Shown here in pieces: positions 8,719 through 17,474 of a stretch of 63,745 nucleotides of DNA. The DNA is from Planctomycetota bacterium. GTDB lineage: Bacteria > Planctomycetota > UBA1135 > GCA-002686595. Location of the stretch: the NCBI GenBank assembly GCA_002720975.1, contig PBIX01000075.1, positions 1 to 63,745 on the forward strand, written 5' to 3'. Position numbers and translations under genes: made by a program. Under the pieces are notes generated by a model. That model was given only the letters and a program-made list of their open reading frames with translations, made no database searches and was not told the origin of the DNA. Numbering within the stretch: position 1 is the first letter of the stretch; every line of letters starts with the position of its first letter.

Positions 8719-9929
8719 GAACCTTCCCCGTCCTGCTCGGGGGCGAGCACTTCCAGGATCGTGGCCATGTCCTTGTCCCCGCGACCCGACAGGTTCACGA
8801 GCACGGAACGGCCGGCCAGCGCCTCGCGCTCACGTCGCACCCAGCCCAGGGCATGGCTCGACTCAAGTGCCGCCAGGATGCCCTCGCGAGCCGCCAGATC
8901 CTTGAACCCGGCCAGGGCCTCTTCATCCGTGGCCGACTCGTAGCGCGCGCGGCCCGCGGCACGCAGGGCCGCGTGCTCGGGTCCCACCGAGGGGTAGTCC
9001 AGACCGGCGCTGATGGAGCGCGTGGCCTGCACCTGGCCGTCCTCGTCCTGCAGCAGGTAGCTCAGGCAACCGTGCAGCACACCGGGACGACCGCCTTTGA
9101 AGCGCGCCGCGTGCTGGCCCTCCTCTGTGCCCACACCACCGGCCTCCACGCCCACCAGCTCCACGCCCGCGTCGTCCACGAACCCACGGAACAGCCCGAT
9201 GGCGTTCGAGCCGCCGCCCACGCAGGCCACGGCCAGGTCCGGGAGGCCGCCGTGGGCGGTCAGGAACTGGGCGCGCGCCTCGTGTCCGATGATCTCCTGG
9301 TAGCCCGCCACGATGCTGGGGAAGGGATGGGGCCCGAGGGCGCTGCCCAACACGTAGTGGGCCTCGGTATCGGTGACCCAGGCACGCAGGGCCTCGTTGA
9401 TGGCGTCCTTGAGGGTGCGCTGACCGTGCTCGACGATGCGCACCCCGGCGCCCAGGAGACGCATGCGCTCGACATTGGGCGCCTGGCGTGCGGCGTCCAG
9501 GGCACCCATGTAGACCACGCACTCCAAGCCCAGGAGAGCCGCGGCCGTGGCGCTGGCCACCCCGTGCTGTCCGGCTCCGGTCTCCGCCAGGATGCGCTTC
9601 TTGCCCATGCTGCGCGCCAGCAGGCACTGACCCAGGGTGTTGTTGAGCTTGTGCGCACCGGTGTGCAGCAGGTCCTCGCGCTTGAGCCACAGGTCCACGC
9701 CCCAGGCCTCGGAGAGTCGACGCGCGTGATAGGTGGGCGTGGGTCGACCGGCGTAGGTCTCGAGCAGGCGCGTGAGTTCGGAGTTGAACGACTCGTCCTC
9801 CCCCGCCGCGATCCAGGCGGTCTCCAGCGCGAAGAGGTTGTCCATCAGGGTCTCGGGAGCGAACACCCCGCCGAAGGAGTCCGCGCCCGCTGTGAACCGG
9901 GTGGGCCGCTCGAACCGTTCGTGGCTCAC
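8715..9929 (-). CDS. trpB: Tryptophan synthase beta subunit
   Basis: PLP enzyme that condenses indole with serine to make tryptophan. The 404-residue protein starts at a GTG (9929) that overlaps the trpF stop as GTGA. The frame stays open upstream to 10316, but that part lies inside trpF and is unrelated to the family. The PLP lysine is Lys94 in LLHTGAHKLNN. The glycine-rich phosphate loop is CVGGGSNAIG, and the C-terminal VNLSGRGDKD segment is typical of TrpB1. The length and motifs are those of a complete, ordinary TrpB. Confidence 0.96.
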   Translation of the reverse strand: MSHERFERPTRFTAGADSFGGVFAPETLMDNLFALETAWIAAGEDESFNSELTRLLETYAGRPTPTYHARRLSEAWGVDLWLKREDLLHTGAHKLNNTLGQCLLARSMGKKRILAETGAGQHGVASATAAALLGLECVVYMGALDAARQAPNVERMRLLGAGVRIVEHGQRTLKDAINEALRAWVTDTEAHYVLGSALGPHPFPSIVAGYQEIIGHEARAQFLTAHGGLPDLAVACVGGGSNAIGLFRGFVDDAGVELVGVEAGGVGTEEGQHAARFKGGRPGVLHGCLSYLLQDEDGQVQATRSISAGLDYPSVGPEHAALRAAGRARYESATDEEALAGFKDLAAREGILAALESSHALGWVRREREALAGRSVLVNLSGRGDKDMATILEVLAPEQDGEGS

Positions 9930-10576
9930 GGGGTGCCCTCCGTTGTCAGCGCCTGACGAGCGGCCTCTGTGAAGGCGCTCACGGCGGCGGGGTCCTTGAT
10001 TCCGGGCTCTCGCTCCAGCCGCGACGAAGCATCCACACCCATAGGCTCCACAGCCTGGATACGGGCCGCCACGTTGGCTCCATCCAGGCCACCAGCCAGA
10101 ATGCAGGGCGCCCGCGAGGCCAGATCCCGCGCCAGGACTCCGTCCACCTCCACCCCCGTTCCACCCGGTGCGCCAGGGTGGTCGAGCACGAAGGCCTCGC
10201 ACAGGTCCGTCCAGCGTTCCAGCTCCTCCAGAGCTCCGGGTCCCACGGCGATCCGACGCCAGAGGGATGGACCGGAGAGGTCCGCGCTCCAATCCCGAGG
10301 GTCCTCCGATCCACACAACTGAAGGTGGGACGCGCCGCTACGCTCCGCCAGGGCAAGCACCCGCTCGGGAACGGCATCCACCAGGACGAGGACAGTGTGT
10401 GCGGACGAGTGCTCCCGGGCGTGCTGCACGAGATCGACCAGCCGCTCCACCTCCAGGTGCCGGGCCGAGGGTGGATGATGCACGAACCCCAGGGCGCTGG
10501 CACCAGCTGCCAGGGCCTGATCCACGTCCTCCTCGCGGCACAAGCCGCAGACCTTGATGATCCCCGAAGCACTCAC
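9926..10576 (-). CDS. trpF: Phosphoribosylanthranilate isomerase
   Basis: Amadori rearrangement of phosphoribosylanthranilate to CdRP, the third step of tryptophan synthesis. The 216-residue barrel begins MSASGIIKVCGLCREED, with the catalytic Cys (Cys10) in the KVCGL motif. It continues with LGFVHHPPSAR, and near the end ILAGGLDGANV forms the phosphate-binding loop. It overlaps trpC by 4 bases and trpB by 4 bases. It is a separate gene here, not fused to trpC as in enterobacteria. Confidence 0.95.
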   Translation of the reverse strand: MSASGIIKVCGLCREEDVDQALAAGASALGFVHHPPSARHLEVERLVDLVQHAREHSSAHTVLVLVDAVPERVLALAERSGASHLQLCGSEDPRDWSADLSGPSLWRRIAVGPGALEELERWTDLCEAFVLDHPGAPGGTGVEVDGVLARDLASRAPCILAGGLDGANVAARIQAVEPMGVDASSRLEREPGIKDPAAVSAFTEAARQALTTEGTP

Positions 10577-11373
10577 GGCTGGAGCCCCTCCATCCAGCCA
10601 GCAAGGGTGGCTTGTGGATCGGAAGCGCGCATGAGAGCCTCCCCCACAAGGGCCGCGTCGGCTCCCGCGTGCACCACGCGCTGCAGGTCGGACAGACTTC
10701 GCAGCCCACTCTCCGCCACACTCAGCACCCCGGACGGGATCTTGGGCAGGAGCTGCTCGGTGCGCGCCAGGTCCACCTCGAAGGTCTTCAGGTCGCGGGC
10801 ATTGACGCCCACGCAGTCGGCGCCGCAGGCCAGGGCGCGCTCCAGCTCCGGCTCGTCATGTACCTCGACCAGCGCCGCGAGACCTTGGGCCCGGGCCACC
10901 TCGAGCAGCTCGCCCAAGAGTGGATCGGGCAGACAGACCGCGAGCAGCAACACGGCGTCAGCGCCCATGGCCATGCTCTCCAAGACCATGGCCTCGTCCA
11001 ACAGGAAATCCTTGCGCAGGCGCGGGAGGCCCGCCGACTCCACGGCCAACAGGTCCTCCGGGTCACCGCCGAAGTGATCCTGCTCGGTCAGCACCGACAG
11101 GGCCCGGGCACCACCCCGGGAGTAGGCCTCGGCCCGGGCGGGAAGATCGGTCTCCGTGGACAGCTGTCCCGCCGAGGGGGACCGTCGCTTGCACTCGGCG
11201 ATGATCGAGAGGCCCGCCGCCCCCAATCCGCCCAGGAAGCGCTGTCCGCGGGCCGGGTCCGGAACCGCCCCAGCGCGCAAGGCCTCGAGACTCTGGAGCC
11301 GGCGCCGCTGACGGGCGCGCTCGGCCACGTCCGCGAGGATGGGATCCAGGCGGGTTCCCGTTGAGGAACCCAT
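10573..11373 (-). CDS. trpC: Indole-3-glycerol phosphate synthase
   Basis: Converts CdRP to indole-3-glycerol phosphate. The 266-residue protein starts at ATG 11373 (MGSSTGTRLDPILADV), which overlaps the trpD stop. Longer in-frame starts to 11628 lie inside trpD. Landmarks are the catalytic-lysine segment IAECKRRSPS, VLTEQDHFGG, LRKDFLLDE and VGVNARDLKTFEVD, with the phosphate loop AESGL. It is complete and monofunctional, and co-translated with trpD and trpF. Confidence 0.95.
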   Translation of the reverse strand: MGSSTGTRLDPILADVAERARQRRRLQSLEALRAGAVPDPARGQRFLGGLGAAGLSIIAECKRRSPSAGQLSTETDLPARAEAYSRGGARALSVLTEQDHFGGDPEDLLAVESAGLPRLRKDFLLDEAMVLESMAMGADAVLLLAVCLPDPLLGELLEVARAQGLAALVEVHDEPELERALACGADCVGVNARDLKTFEVDLARTEQLLPKIPSGVLSVAESGLRSLSDLQRVVHAGADAALVGEALMRASDPQATLAGWMEGLQP

Positions 11374-12395
11374 CAGGCCCCCCCCGCCGCGGCGCGGCTG
11401 ATCCGCACCCAGTCCTCCAGGCGGCGGGCGGCGGCCCCTGAGTCGAGGGCCTCCCGGGCCAGGGCCAAGGCCCCGGGCCCGTCTTCGGCCCGCTCGGCCA
11501 CCAGCAGCGCGCCAGCCGCGTTGATCAGAACTCCATCGCGCAAGGGACCCTGTTCGCCGGCCAGGATCGCCAACAGGATCTCCACGTTGCGCTCGACCCC
11601 ACCACCCCGGAGATCGGACACAGGGCAAGACGCCAGGCCCAGGGCCTCGGCATCCAGGTGCAGCGCCGGAGCAGTGCCCACGGGCAGGGCCTGATTGGAG
11701 CCCTCCAGGGTCAGCTCATCCGCTCCCCCAGCCCCGTGCACCACGTACCCTCGCTCGCACCCGAGCCCCTCCAGGGCCAACGCGAAGTCCCCCACCCGCG
11801 CGCCATCGCTGACACCGAGAAGCTGTCGCCGCACGCGACCCGGATTGCACAGGGGGCCCAGGAAGTTGAACAGGGTGCGTACCCCCAGGGCCTGACGCAC
11901 GGGGGCCGCAAAGCGCATGGTCGGGTGATAGCGCGGAGCGAACAGGAAGGTGATGCCCACCTGGTCCAGGACAGCGCGCGCCTGATCGGGATCCAGCTCC
12001 AGTTCGATACCCAGCGCCTCCAACAGGTCCGCCGACCCGCAGTCACTGGAGACGCTGCGGTTGCCGTGCTTGATGACCGTGGCCCCGGCGGTGGCGGCGA
12101 CGAGGGCCGCGGCGGTGGAGAGGTTGAAGCTCCCCAGGCCATCGCCTCCCGTACCGCAGGTGTCGATGGCGTGGGGATGATCGTGCTCGAAGGGAACGGC
12201 GGCCGCGTGCAGGGCCTGGGCGGCGCCCACGATCTCCTCGGGGGTCTCCCCGCGCTGGGCCAGGGCGGCGAGAAAGGCCCCGAAGAGGACCGGGTCCGTG
12301 TCCTCTCGCAGCGCACCTGCGAAGACCGCACAGGCCTGGCTCCGGTCCAGGGACTGTCCACCCAAGGAAAGAGCCAGAGCCGCGGAGAGTTCCAT
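11373..12395 (-). CDS. trpD: Anthranilate phosphoribosyltransferase
   Basis: Transfers phosphoribose from PRPP to anthranilate. The protein is 340 residues from ATG 12395 (MELSAALALSLGGQ), the family's normal size. Motifs are DTCGTGGDGLGSFNLST (PRPP and substrate loop), KHGNRSVSS and the segment around FLFAPRYHPTMR. A longer open frame to 12803 runs through trpG and is not part of the protein. The gene starts 2 bases after the trpG stop and overlaps trpC by 4 bases. Confidence 0.95.
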   Translation of the reverse strand: MELSAALALSLGGQSLDRSQACAVFAGALREDTDPVLFGAFLAALAQRGETPEEIVGAAQALHAAAVPFEHDHPHAIDTCGTGGDGLGSFNLSTAAALVAATAGATVIKHGNRSVSSDCGSADLLEALGIELELDPDQARAVLDQVGITFLFAPRYHPTMRFAAPVRQALGVRTLFNFLGPLCNPGRVRRQLLGVSDGARVGDFALALEGLGCERGYVVHGAGGADELTLEGSNQALPVGTAPALHLDAEALGLASCPVSDLRGGGVERNVEILLAILAGEQGPLRDGVLINAAGALLVAERAEDGPGALALAREALDSGAAARRLEDWVRISRAAAGGA

Positions 12396-12397
12396 GG

Positions 12398-12985
12398 TCA
12401 GCGGGCCGTGGCCGGCTCCCCCGAGAGAAGCAGGAACTGGGCCAGAAGCTGGTCCCCCTGGGGAGTGAGGATGGACTCGGGGTGGAACTGCAGACCAAAG
12501 TGCGCCTCGCCCGTGTGTTGCACCGCCATCACATCCCCGGCCTCTGTCCAGGCCCGTAGCTCCAGGCAGTCGGGCAGCGTGGCACGCACGGCCCGTAGGG
12601 AGTGGTAGCGCCCGCAGGGGAAGGGACTGGGCAGCCCGCGGAACAGGCCCTGACCATCGTGGTGCACAAGGCTCGCCTTGCCGTGGACCGGACCCTCGTC
12701 CACTTCGAGATCTCCGCCGTAGTGTTCCACCAGAGACTGGTGTCCCAGGCAGACCCCGAGAACGGGCAACCCCTTGGGCAGGGCCGCCAGCAGATCGAGG
12801 CACACGCCCGCGTCCTTCGGGCGGCCCGGTCCGGGAGAGAGAACGATGGCCGTGGGCGCCTGCTCCAACAGGGCCTCGACCGAGTGGGCATCATTGCGCA
12901 CGACGTGCACCTGAGCACCCATGCCCGCCAGGGACTGGTACAGGTTGAAGGCGAAGGAGTCGTAGTTGTCGATCAGCAGGATCAC
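12398..12985 (-). CDS. trpG: Anthranilate synthase glutamine amidotransferase subunit
   Basis: Class I glutamine amidotransferase of 195 residues that supplies ammonia to TrpE. The catalytic triad is visible: Cys79 in GVCLGHQ, and His168/Glu170 in FHPES. The N-terminus MILLIDNYDSFAFN is characteristic of TrpG/PabA. Such subunits can also serve aminodeoxychorismate synthase. Its position directly after trpE, with a 4-base overlap, makes the tryptophan role primary. Confidence 0.94.
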   Translation of the reverse strand: MILLIDNYDSFAFNLYQSLAGMGAQVHVVRNDAHSVEALLEQAPTAIVLSPGPGRPKDAGVCLDLLAALPKGLPVLGVCLGHQSLVEHYGGDLEVDEGPVHGKASLVHHDGQGLFRGLPSPFPCGRYHSLRAVRATLPDCLELRAWTEAGDVMAVQHTGEAHFGLQFHPESILTPQGDQLLAQFLLLSGEPATAR

Positions 12986-14511
12986 GGCCGCACCCCCGGC
13001 TTGTTGGAATCGGGTTGGGTGAGGTCTTCGGCACTGGAACCCTGTTCGGGCTGGAAGGCCGGTGAGGCGGCCTTACGTATGGCCTCGAACAGGGCCTTGG
13101 ACTTGTGCAGGGTCTCCTCGTACTCGCTCTCGGGGACTGAGTCGAAGACCACCCCGGCTCCGGCCTGCACGTGGATGGTGTCCCCCTGCAGAAACAAGGT
13201 GCGTATGGCGATGGCCATATCCAGGTTTCCGGCACCATCGAGATAGCCGAACGCGCCCGCGTAGGGACCACGGCGCGCGCCTTCAAGTTCAGCAAGGAGC
13301 TGCATGGCGCGCACCTTGGGGGCACCGCTCACCGTCCCGGCGGGAAAGGTCGCCGCCAGCAGGTCCAGGGCGTCGCGACCGCTGGCCAGCTCGGCCTCCA
13401 CGCGACTGACCAGGTGCTGGACCGTGGGAAACTTCTCCAGCACGCCGTACTCCTTCACCGCCACCGTACCCACGCGCGCCACGCGGCCCAGGTCGTTGCG
13501 CGCCAGGTCCACGAGCATGTCGTGCTCGGCGCGCTCTTTGGTGTCGGCCAGCAGCTCAGCGGCCAGGGCTTCGTCCCGATCAGGATCGGGGTCCCGTGGG
13601 CGCGTGCCGGCGATGGGCACGACCTGGGCCAGGCGACCGTTGAGAGAGGCGAGGCGCTCGGGAGAGGAACCCACCAGGGTCAGCCCGTCTGCCTGAAAGA
13701 AAAACATGTGGGGTGCCGAGTTCACCAGACGCAGCACGCGGTAGAGCATGAAGGGGTCGCCCTCGTAGCGCTGCTCGTAGCGCTGGCTGAGTACAGCCTG
13801 AAAGATCTCGCCCTGTCCGATCTCGTGCTGCAGTCGCTCGACGCCGGCCTCAAAGGCGGTGCGCGTGGTCTGGGGCCGCGGCTCATCTTCCAGCAGTCTG
13901 AACCCCTGCCGTCCCCCAGCATCGGCGCTGAGGTCCGCGGCCAGGCGCTCCAGCCGCTCGCAGGCGGCCGAGTAATCGTCGGCGCCCCGGGGACAGCCCG
14001 CCAGGAGGATCAGGCGCTGGGAGGCGTGGTCGAAGGCGACCAGATCGGAGTAGTGGTCAAAGATGGCCTCGCCCACCCGGTGCGGATCGTTCTCGGGCAG
14101 GGGCACCGTGGGCTCCAGGCTGGCGGCCCACTCGTAGGTGAAGCAGCCGATCCAGCCGCCGGTGAAGGGCGGCAACCCGGGCTGATTCACGGGAGCGGTG
14201 GCGTAGCGCCGCGCCACCTCGCGCAGGGCTTCGTGGCTCGGCCCGACCATTTCCTCAGTCCCCTCCGGGGTGGTCAGGGTGCAGCCCTGTGGGCCACCGC
14301 GAAAGTGGGCACCCGGGTTCACTCCTACGAACGACCAGCGGGCCAGACGAGCGGGGCCCTCCACGGATTCGAGCAGACACGCGTGATGCCCGGCCGCTCG
14401 GAGGGAGCGGAAGGCGCGCACCGGCGTGAACAGGTCGGCCGGGTGGATGGCCCAGCACAGGCGATGGTTCTGGGCATCCTCGGCGGTGGAGGTCTGCAGG
14501 GAGATGAGCAC
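12982..14511 (-). CDS. trpE: Anthranilate synthase component I
   Basis: Chorismate-utilising enzyme that makes anthranilate together with TrpG. It has 509 residues from a GTG at 14511 (VLISLQTSTAED). No ATG is available near the N-terminus, and the longer frame to 14829 lies inside the SDR gene. Conserved landmarks are GGWIGCFTYEW, VPIAGTRPRD, DLARNDLGRVA and AGTVSGAPKVRAMQ. The start lies 37 bases after the SDR stop. No leader peptide or trp attenuator could be recognised there, so regulation of the run is not evident from the sequence. Confidence 0.93.
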   Translation of the reverse strand: MLISLQTSTAEDAQNHRLCWAIHPADLFTPVRAFRSLRAAGHHACLLESVEGPARLARWSFVGVNPGAHFRGGPQGCTLTTPEGTEEMVGPSHEALREVARRYATAPVNQPGLPPFTGGWIGCFTYEWAASLEPTVPLPENDPHRVGEAIFDHYSDLVAFDHASQRLILLAGCPRGADDYSAACERLERLAADLSADAGGRQGFRLLEDEPRPQTTRTAFEAGVERLQHEIGQGEIFQAVLSQRYEQRYEGDPFMLYRVLRLVNSAPHMFFFQADGLTLVGSSPERLASLNGRLAQVVPIAGTRPRDPDPDRDEALAAELLADTKERAEHDMLVDLARNDLGRVARVGTVAVKEYGVLEKFPTVQHLVSRVEAELASGRDALDLLAATFPAGTVSGAPKVRAMQLLAELEGARRGPYAGAFGYLDGAGNLDMAIAIRTLFLQGDTIHVQAGAGVVFDSVPESEYEETLHKSKALFEAIRKAASPAFQPEQGSSAEDLTQPDSNKPGVRP

Positions 14512-14548
14512 GGGAGCAGTGGTGGAAGGGGAGCGGAGGCCGGCAAGC

Positions 14549-15268
14549 CTAGAGCATCCAGCCGCCGGCAACATCCATGTTTTGCCCGGTGATGTGTTCG
14601 GCTTCAGCGGAGAGCAGCCAGGCCGCCGCGTGGGCCAGGTCCGCGCCCCGACCCGGCCGACCGGAGGGAATGGAGCCGGCGAGAGCCTTGGTGTCTTCGC
14701 TGGCATGCTCGTGGGGCACCAGACCCGGTGAGAGCATGTTGACGCGCACGCCAAAAGGAGCCTCTTCCTTCGCGACAGAACGCACCAGCGAGAGCAGAGC
14801 GGTCTTGGCCATGAAGTAGGCGGCCGCATCCCCCCTGGCCCGCAGACCCTCTACTCCGGCCGCGCCGAAGAAGACGTAGGCCCCGCGGTCGATGCGCAGC
14901 TGGGCTCGCACGGCGCGAATCAGGGTGAAGGCCGAGAGCGTGTTGCTCTCCAGCATATGTCGCACGTCGTCGGCGCCCATGCTCTCCAGGGGGCCGGGTG
15001 TGTACTCGCCCACGGCGTGCACGACTCCATCGATGCGATCATCCGTCTCCAGCACAGCGGCAACGATTCGCCGGCAGTCATCCTCGGAGGTCACGTCCCC
15101 GCGATGCACCCGACCTGGAAACCGCTCCTCCAACTCCGCCTGGTTGTTGTTCCGCCAGACGACATGCGTCCGCCAGCCCCTGCGAGAGAGGTCGATGGCG
15201 GTGTCCAGCCCGATACCCCGGCCAGAGCCGGTCACCAGGGCCACAGGGCGTGCGGTTTGCTCATTCAC
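14549..15268 (-). CDS. SDR family oxidoreductase
   Basis: A 239-residue classical short-chain dehydrogenase/reductase. The NAD(P) motif is TGSGRGIG near residue 14, and the catalytic YxxxK is in AAYFMAKTAL. The C-terminal GQNMDVAGGWML is typical of FabG-like reductases. The substrate is not predictable. It lies 37 bases upstream of trpE and 59 bases downstream of the signal peptidase gene on the same strand, so it may share their transcript. No functional link to tryptophan synthesis is known to me. Confidence 0.85.
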   Translation of the reverse strand: MNEQTARPVALVTGSGRGIGLDTAIDLSRRGWRTHVVWRNNNQAELEERFPGRVHRGDVTSEDDCRRIVAAVLETDDRIDGVVHAVGEYTPGPLESMGADDVRHMLESNTLSAFTLIRAVRAQLRIDRGAYVFFGAAGVEGLRARGDAAAYFMAKTALLSLVRSVAKEEAPFGVRVNMLSPGLVPHEHASEDTKALAGSIPSGRPGRGADLAHAAAWLLSAEAEHITGQNMDVAGGWML

Positions 15269-15327
15269 TGGCCAGGGTTTACCAAAACCAGGGGGGCCAG
15301 GTCATCCTCCCAGACCGTAAGCCCGAC

Positions 15328-15924
15328 TCAGTCCAGGGTTCCGAAACGCCCCATGGGCCAGAAGCGGAACATGGCCTTGCCCCGCACGTTGCCATAAGGG
15401 ACCTGCCCAAACTCACGGCTGTCGGATGAGCGCTTGCGGTTGTCGCCGAGCACGAAGCAGTGATCCGCGCGTACCACCGTCTCCAGATGGGTCCAGGGCT
15501 CGACCGAGTGGGGCCCCACGTAGGGCTCGTCCAGGATCGCGCCATTGACGAAGACCGAGCCCCGACTGATGACCACCTTGTCACCGGGCAGGCCGATGAC
15601 ACGCTTGATGTAGTCCAGGCTCGGATCCAAGGGGTACTGCAACACAACGATGTCGCCGCGGTCGAGGCCCGCCAGGTGGAAGGTCACGTGGTCCACCATG
15701 ACGTGGTCGCGGTCGTGGATGCCCGGCTCCATGGAGCTGCCACGCACCTCCGACACGTTGAAAGCCAGACCCCAGAGGAAGAACAGCCCCACAACGAGGC
15801 GCAGCCCCATGCGACGCCAAGGTCGGCGTGTAGGCGTTGCCCTCGGTACCGTAGGGTGCAGGCCCCTTCCGGGGCGCAGATCCTGTAAGTCCCCCGCAAG
15901 CGAGACCTCACCCGCATGCCGCAT
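15328..15924 (-). CDS. lepB: Signal peptidase I
   Basis: Membrane serine-lysine protease that removes Sec/Tat signal peptides. One transmembrane helix (LRLVVGLFFLWGLAF) follows a basic stretch TRRPWRRMG. The catalytic Ser lies in RGSSMEPGI (Ser64 from this start) and the general-base Lys in DYIKRVIGLPGD (Lys107). The box GDNRKRSSDSREFG is also present. The start is uncertain: ATG 15924 keeps the basic cytosolic stretch, while ATG 15810 sits at the helix. An extension to 16041 is low-complexity and unlikely. No good ribosome-binding site precedes any of them. The identity is secure and the N-terminus is not. Confidence 0.88.
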   Translation of the reverse strand: MRHAGEVSLAGDLQDLRPGRGLHPTVPRATPTRRPWRRMGLRLVVGLFFLWGLAFNVSEVRGSSMEPGIHDRDHVMVDHVTFHLAGLDRGDIVVLQYPLDPSLDYIKRVIGLPGDKVVISRGSVFVNGAILDEPYVGPHSVEPWTHLETVVRADHCFVLGDNRKRSSDSREFGQVPYGNVRGKAMFRFWPMGRFGTLD

Positions 15925-16140
15925 GAGAGTCGCGAGAGACCCCGGGTTGCCCGTGGGCAGCACCGTGCCATGCGGCCCAACCGGCAGAGCGGCTGTAACA
16001 GGCTGCCTAAGGGGGAGGAAATCTTGGGGGACGGGGTCCATTCACGCCTGTATCGGCGTCACGGCAGTCCTTTCTTGAATCCACCCCCACGGTCGCCGGG
16101 GCTAGGAAGCGCGCTCCCGCACCCGTATGGTCTGCACACC

Positions 16141-17469
16141 ATGCCGACCTCCCGCACCCTCTCCCCTCTCCGCGGTGCCCTGGAAGTCGCCAGGAAGGAG
16201 CTCACCGAGAGCCTGCGGGACCGGGCGACCGTGATGTACGCCTTCGTGCTGCCCATCTGCATGTACCCTGTCCTGTTTTGGGCCATTCTCCAGGGCGTCA
16301 TGGTCGTAGAAGGTCTGCAGGACCGGACCGAGACCACACTGGGGATCGCGGTGGCCGGAGTTCCCGCCGAAGAACACGACACGGCCACCGAGGGTCTCAT
16401 CCACGCTCTCTCGCCTCCAAGCGAGGACCCCGACGAGCCTGCGGCGAACTCGTTGAAGCTCATCTGGGCTCCGGAATCCATGGACATGGAACAAGCCCGC
16501 GAGTGGCTGACGAAAGACGAGGAGGAGAGTACGGAGGAGGCGCCGGACAGGCCGGATGCGGTTCTCTTCCTGGATCCCCTGACGATCCTGCACGTGAGTA
16601 CCGAGAGCTCATCCAACCTCGCCAGCAAGCGGGCCCGCGGACGACTGGAATCCCATGCCTCCGACCTACGGATGGAGGCTGCAGACCTTGCTGGCCTCGA
16701 GGCCGCCGATCTGAACCCCATCAGTGTCTCCACGGTGGATCTTGCCGAGCGCGGAGCCCAGGGCGCCGTAGTGCTCGCCTCCCTGCTGCCCCTGCTATTG
16801 GTGGTGATGGCCGTCATGGGCTCATTCTTTCCCGCGGTCGATCTGACCGCCGGAGAGAAAGAGCGCGGCACGGCAGAGACGACACTGCTCGTTCCCTTGG
16901 CCCGCTCATCGATCATCACGGGCAAGGTCCTGGCTGTTGGCGCGCTGGGCATGACTGCGACGGCCCTCAGCCTCTTTGCCCTGTCCCTCTCCGCTGAGCA
17001 CCTGTTATCGGCATTGCCGGTCGCCGTCGACCTGAGCATCTCCATTCCCACCATCGCCATTATCGGCGCCATCCCGCTGGCCTTCTTCTTCTCCCTGTTC
17101 GTGAGCGCGTCACTGACGGCCTGCGCCTCCTTGGCAGCAACGTTCAAAGAAGGGCAGGCACTCCTGGGGCCCGTGCAGATGGTGTTCATCCTGCCCGCCA
17201 TGGTGGGCATCATCCCCGGCATTCAGCTGACCTATTCGATGGCGCTGGTCCCCGTGATCAACGTGGTCCTGGCCTTCCGGGCCATGCTCATGGGCCAACC
17301 CCTGTATGGGCCCTACTGTGTCACGGCCCTCGCTCTGGCGCTCTACGCCTGGCTCGCTCTGCGACTTGCACTGCACCTGCTCTCGCGCGAGTCGGTGTTG
17401 CTCGCGGGCAAGACCCTGCCCCTGGGTCGCCTCCTGAAAACCCTGCGCGGTACCGCCTCCACCCGTTGA
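16141..17469 (+). CDS. NatB-type ABC-2 transporter permease
   Basis: A 442-residue integral membrane permease of an ABC exporter (ABC-2/NatB group). It has one N-terminal transmembrane helix (YAFVLPICMYPVLFWAIL), a large soluble extracytoplasmic loop of about 200 residues, then about five further helices. The coupling-type segment DLTAGEKERGTAETTLLVPL is typical of NatB. The ATG at 16141 fits the RKELTESLRDRAT cytosolic start. The stop is followed almost directly by the ATPase gene, then by a second, protease-fused permease. The three probably form one transporter. Family members export sodium or peptides; the substrate here is unknown. Confidence 0.85.
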   Translation: MPTSRTLSPLRGALEVARKELTESLRDRATVMYAFVLPICMYPVLFWAILQGVMVVEGLQDRTETTLGIAVAGVPAEEHDTATEGLIHALSPPSEDPDEPAANSLKLIWAPESMDMEQAREWLTKDEEESTEEAPDRPDAVLFLDPLTILHVSTESSSNLASKRARGRLESHASDLRMEAADLAGLEAADLNPISVSTVDLAERGAQGAVVLASLLPLLLVVMAVMGSFFPAVDLTAGEKERGTAETTLLVPLARSSIITGKVLAVGALGMTATALSLFALSLSAEHLLSALPVAVDLSISIPTIAIIGAIPLAFFFSLFVSASLTACASLAATFKEGQALLGPVQMVFILPAMVGIIPGIQLTYSMALVPVINVVLAFRAMLMGQPLYGPYCVTALALALYAWLALRLALHLLSRESVLLAGKTLPLGRLLKTLRGTASTR

Positions 17470-17474
17470 TAACC

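Noticed and set aside
6633-9956. Long + strand frames opposite DAHP synthase and trpB
   Set aside because: Both opposite-strand genes are complete and strongly motif-supported; the + frames are antisense shadows.
9930-10316. N-terminal extension of trpB by 129 codons
   Set aside because: The extension lies entirely within trpF. The GTG at 9929 gives the normal TrpB length and a GTGA overlap.
15925-16041. ATG at 16041 as start of signal peptidase I
   Set aside because: The added residues are Pro/Gly/Thr-rich, without family similarity, and would lengthen the cytosolic end far beyond what the enzyme needs.
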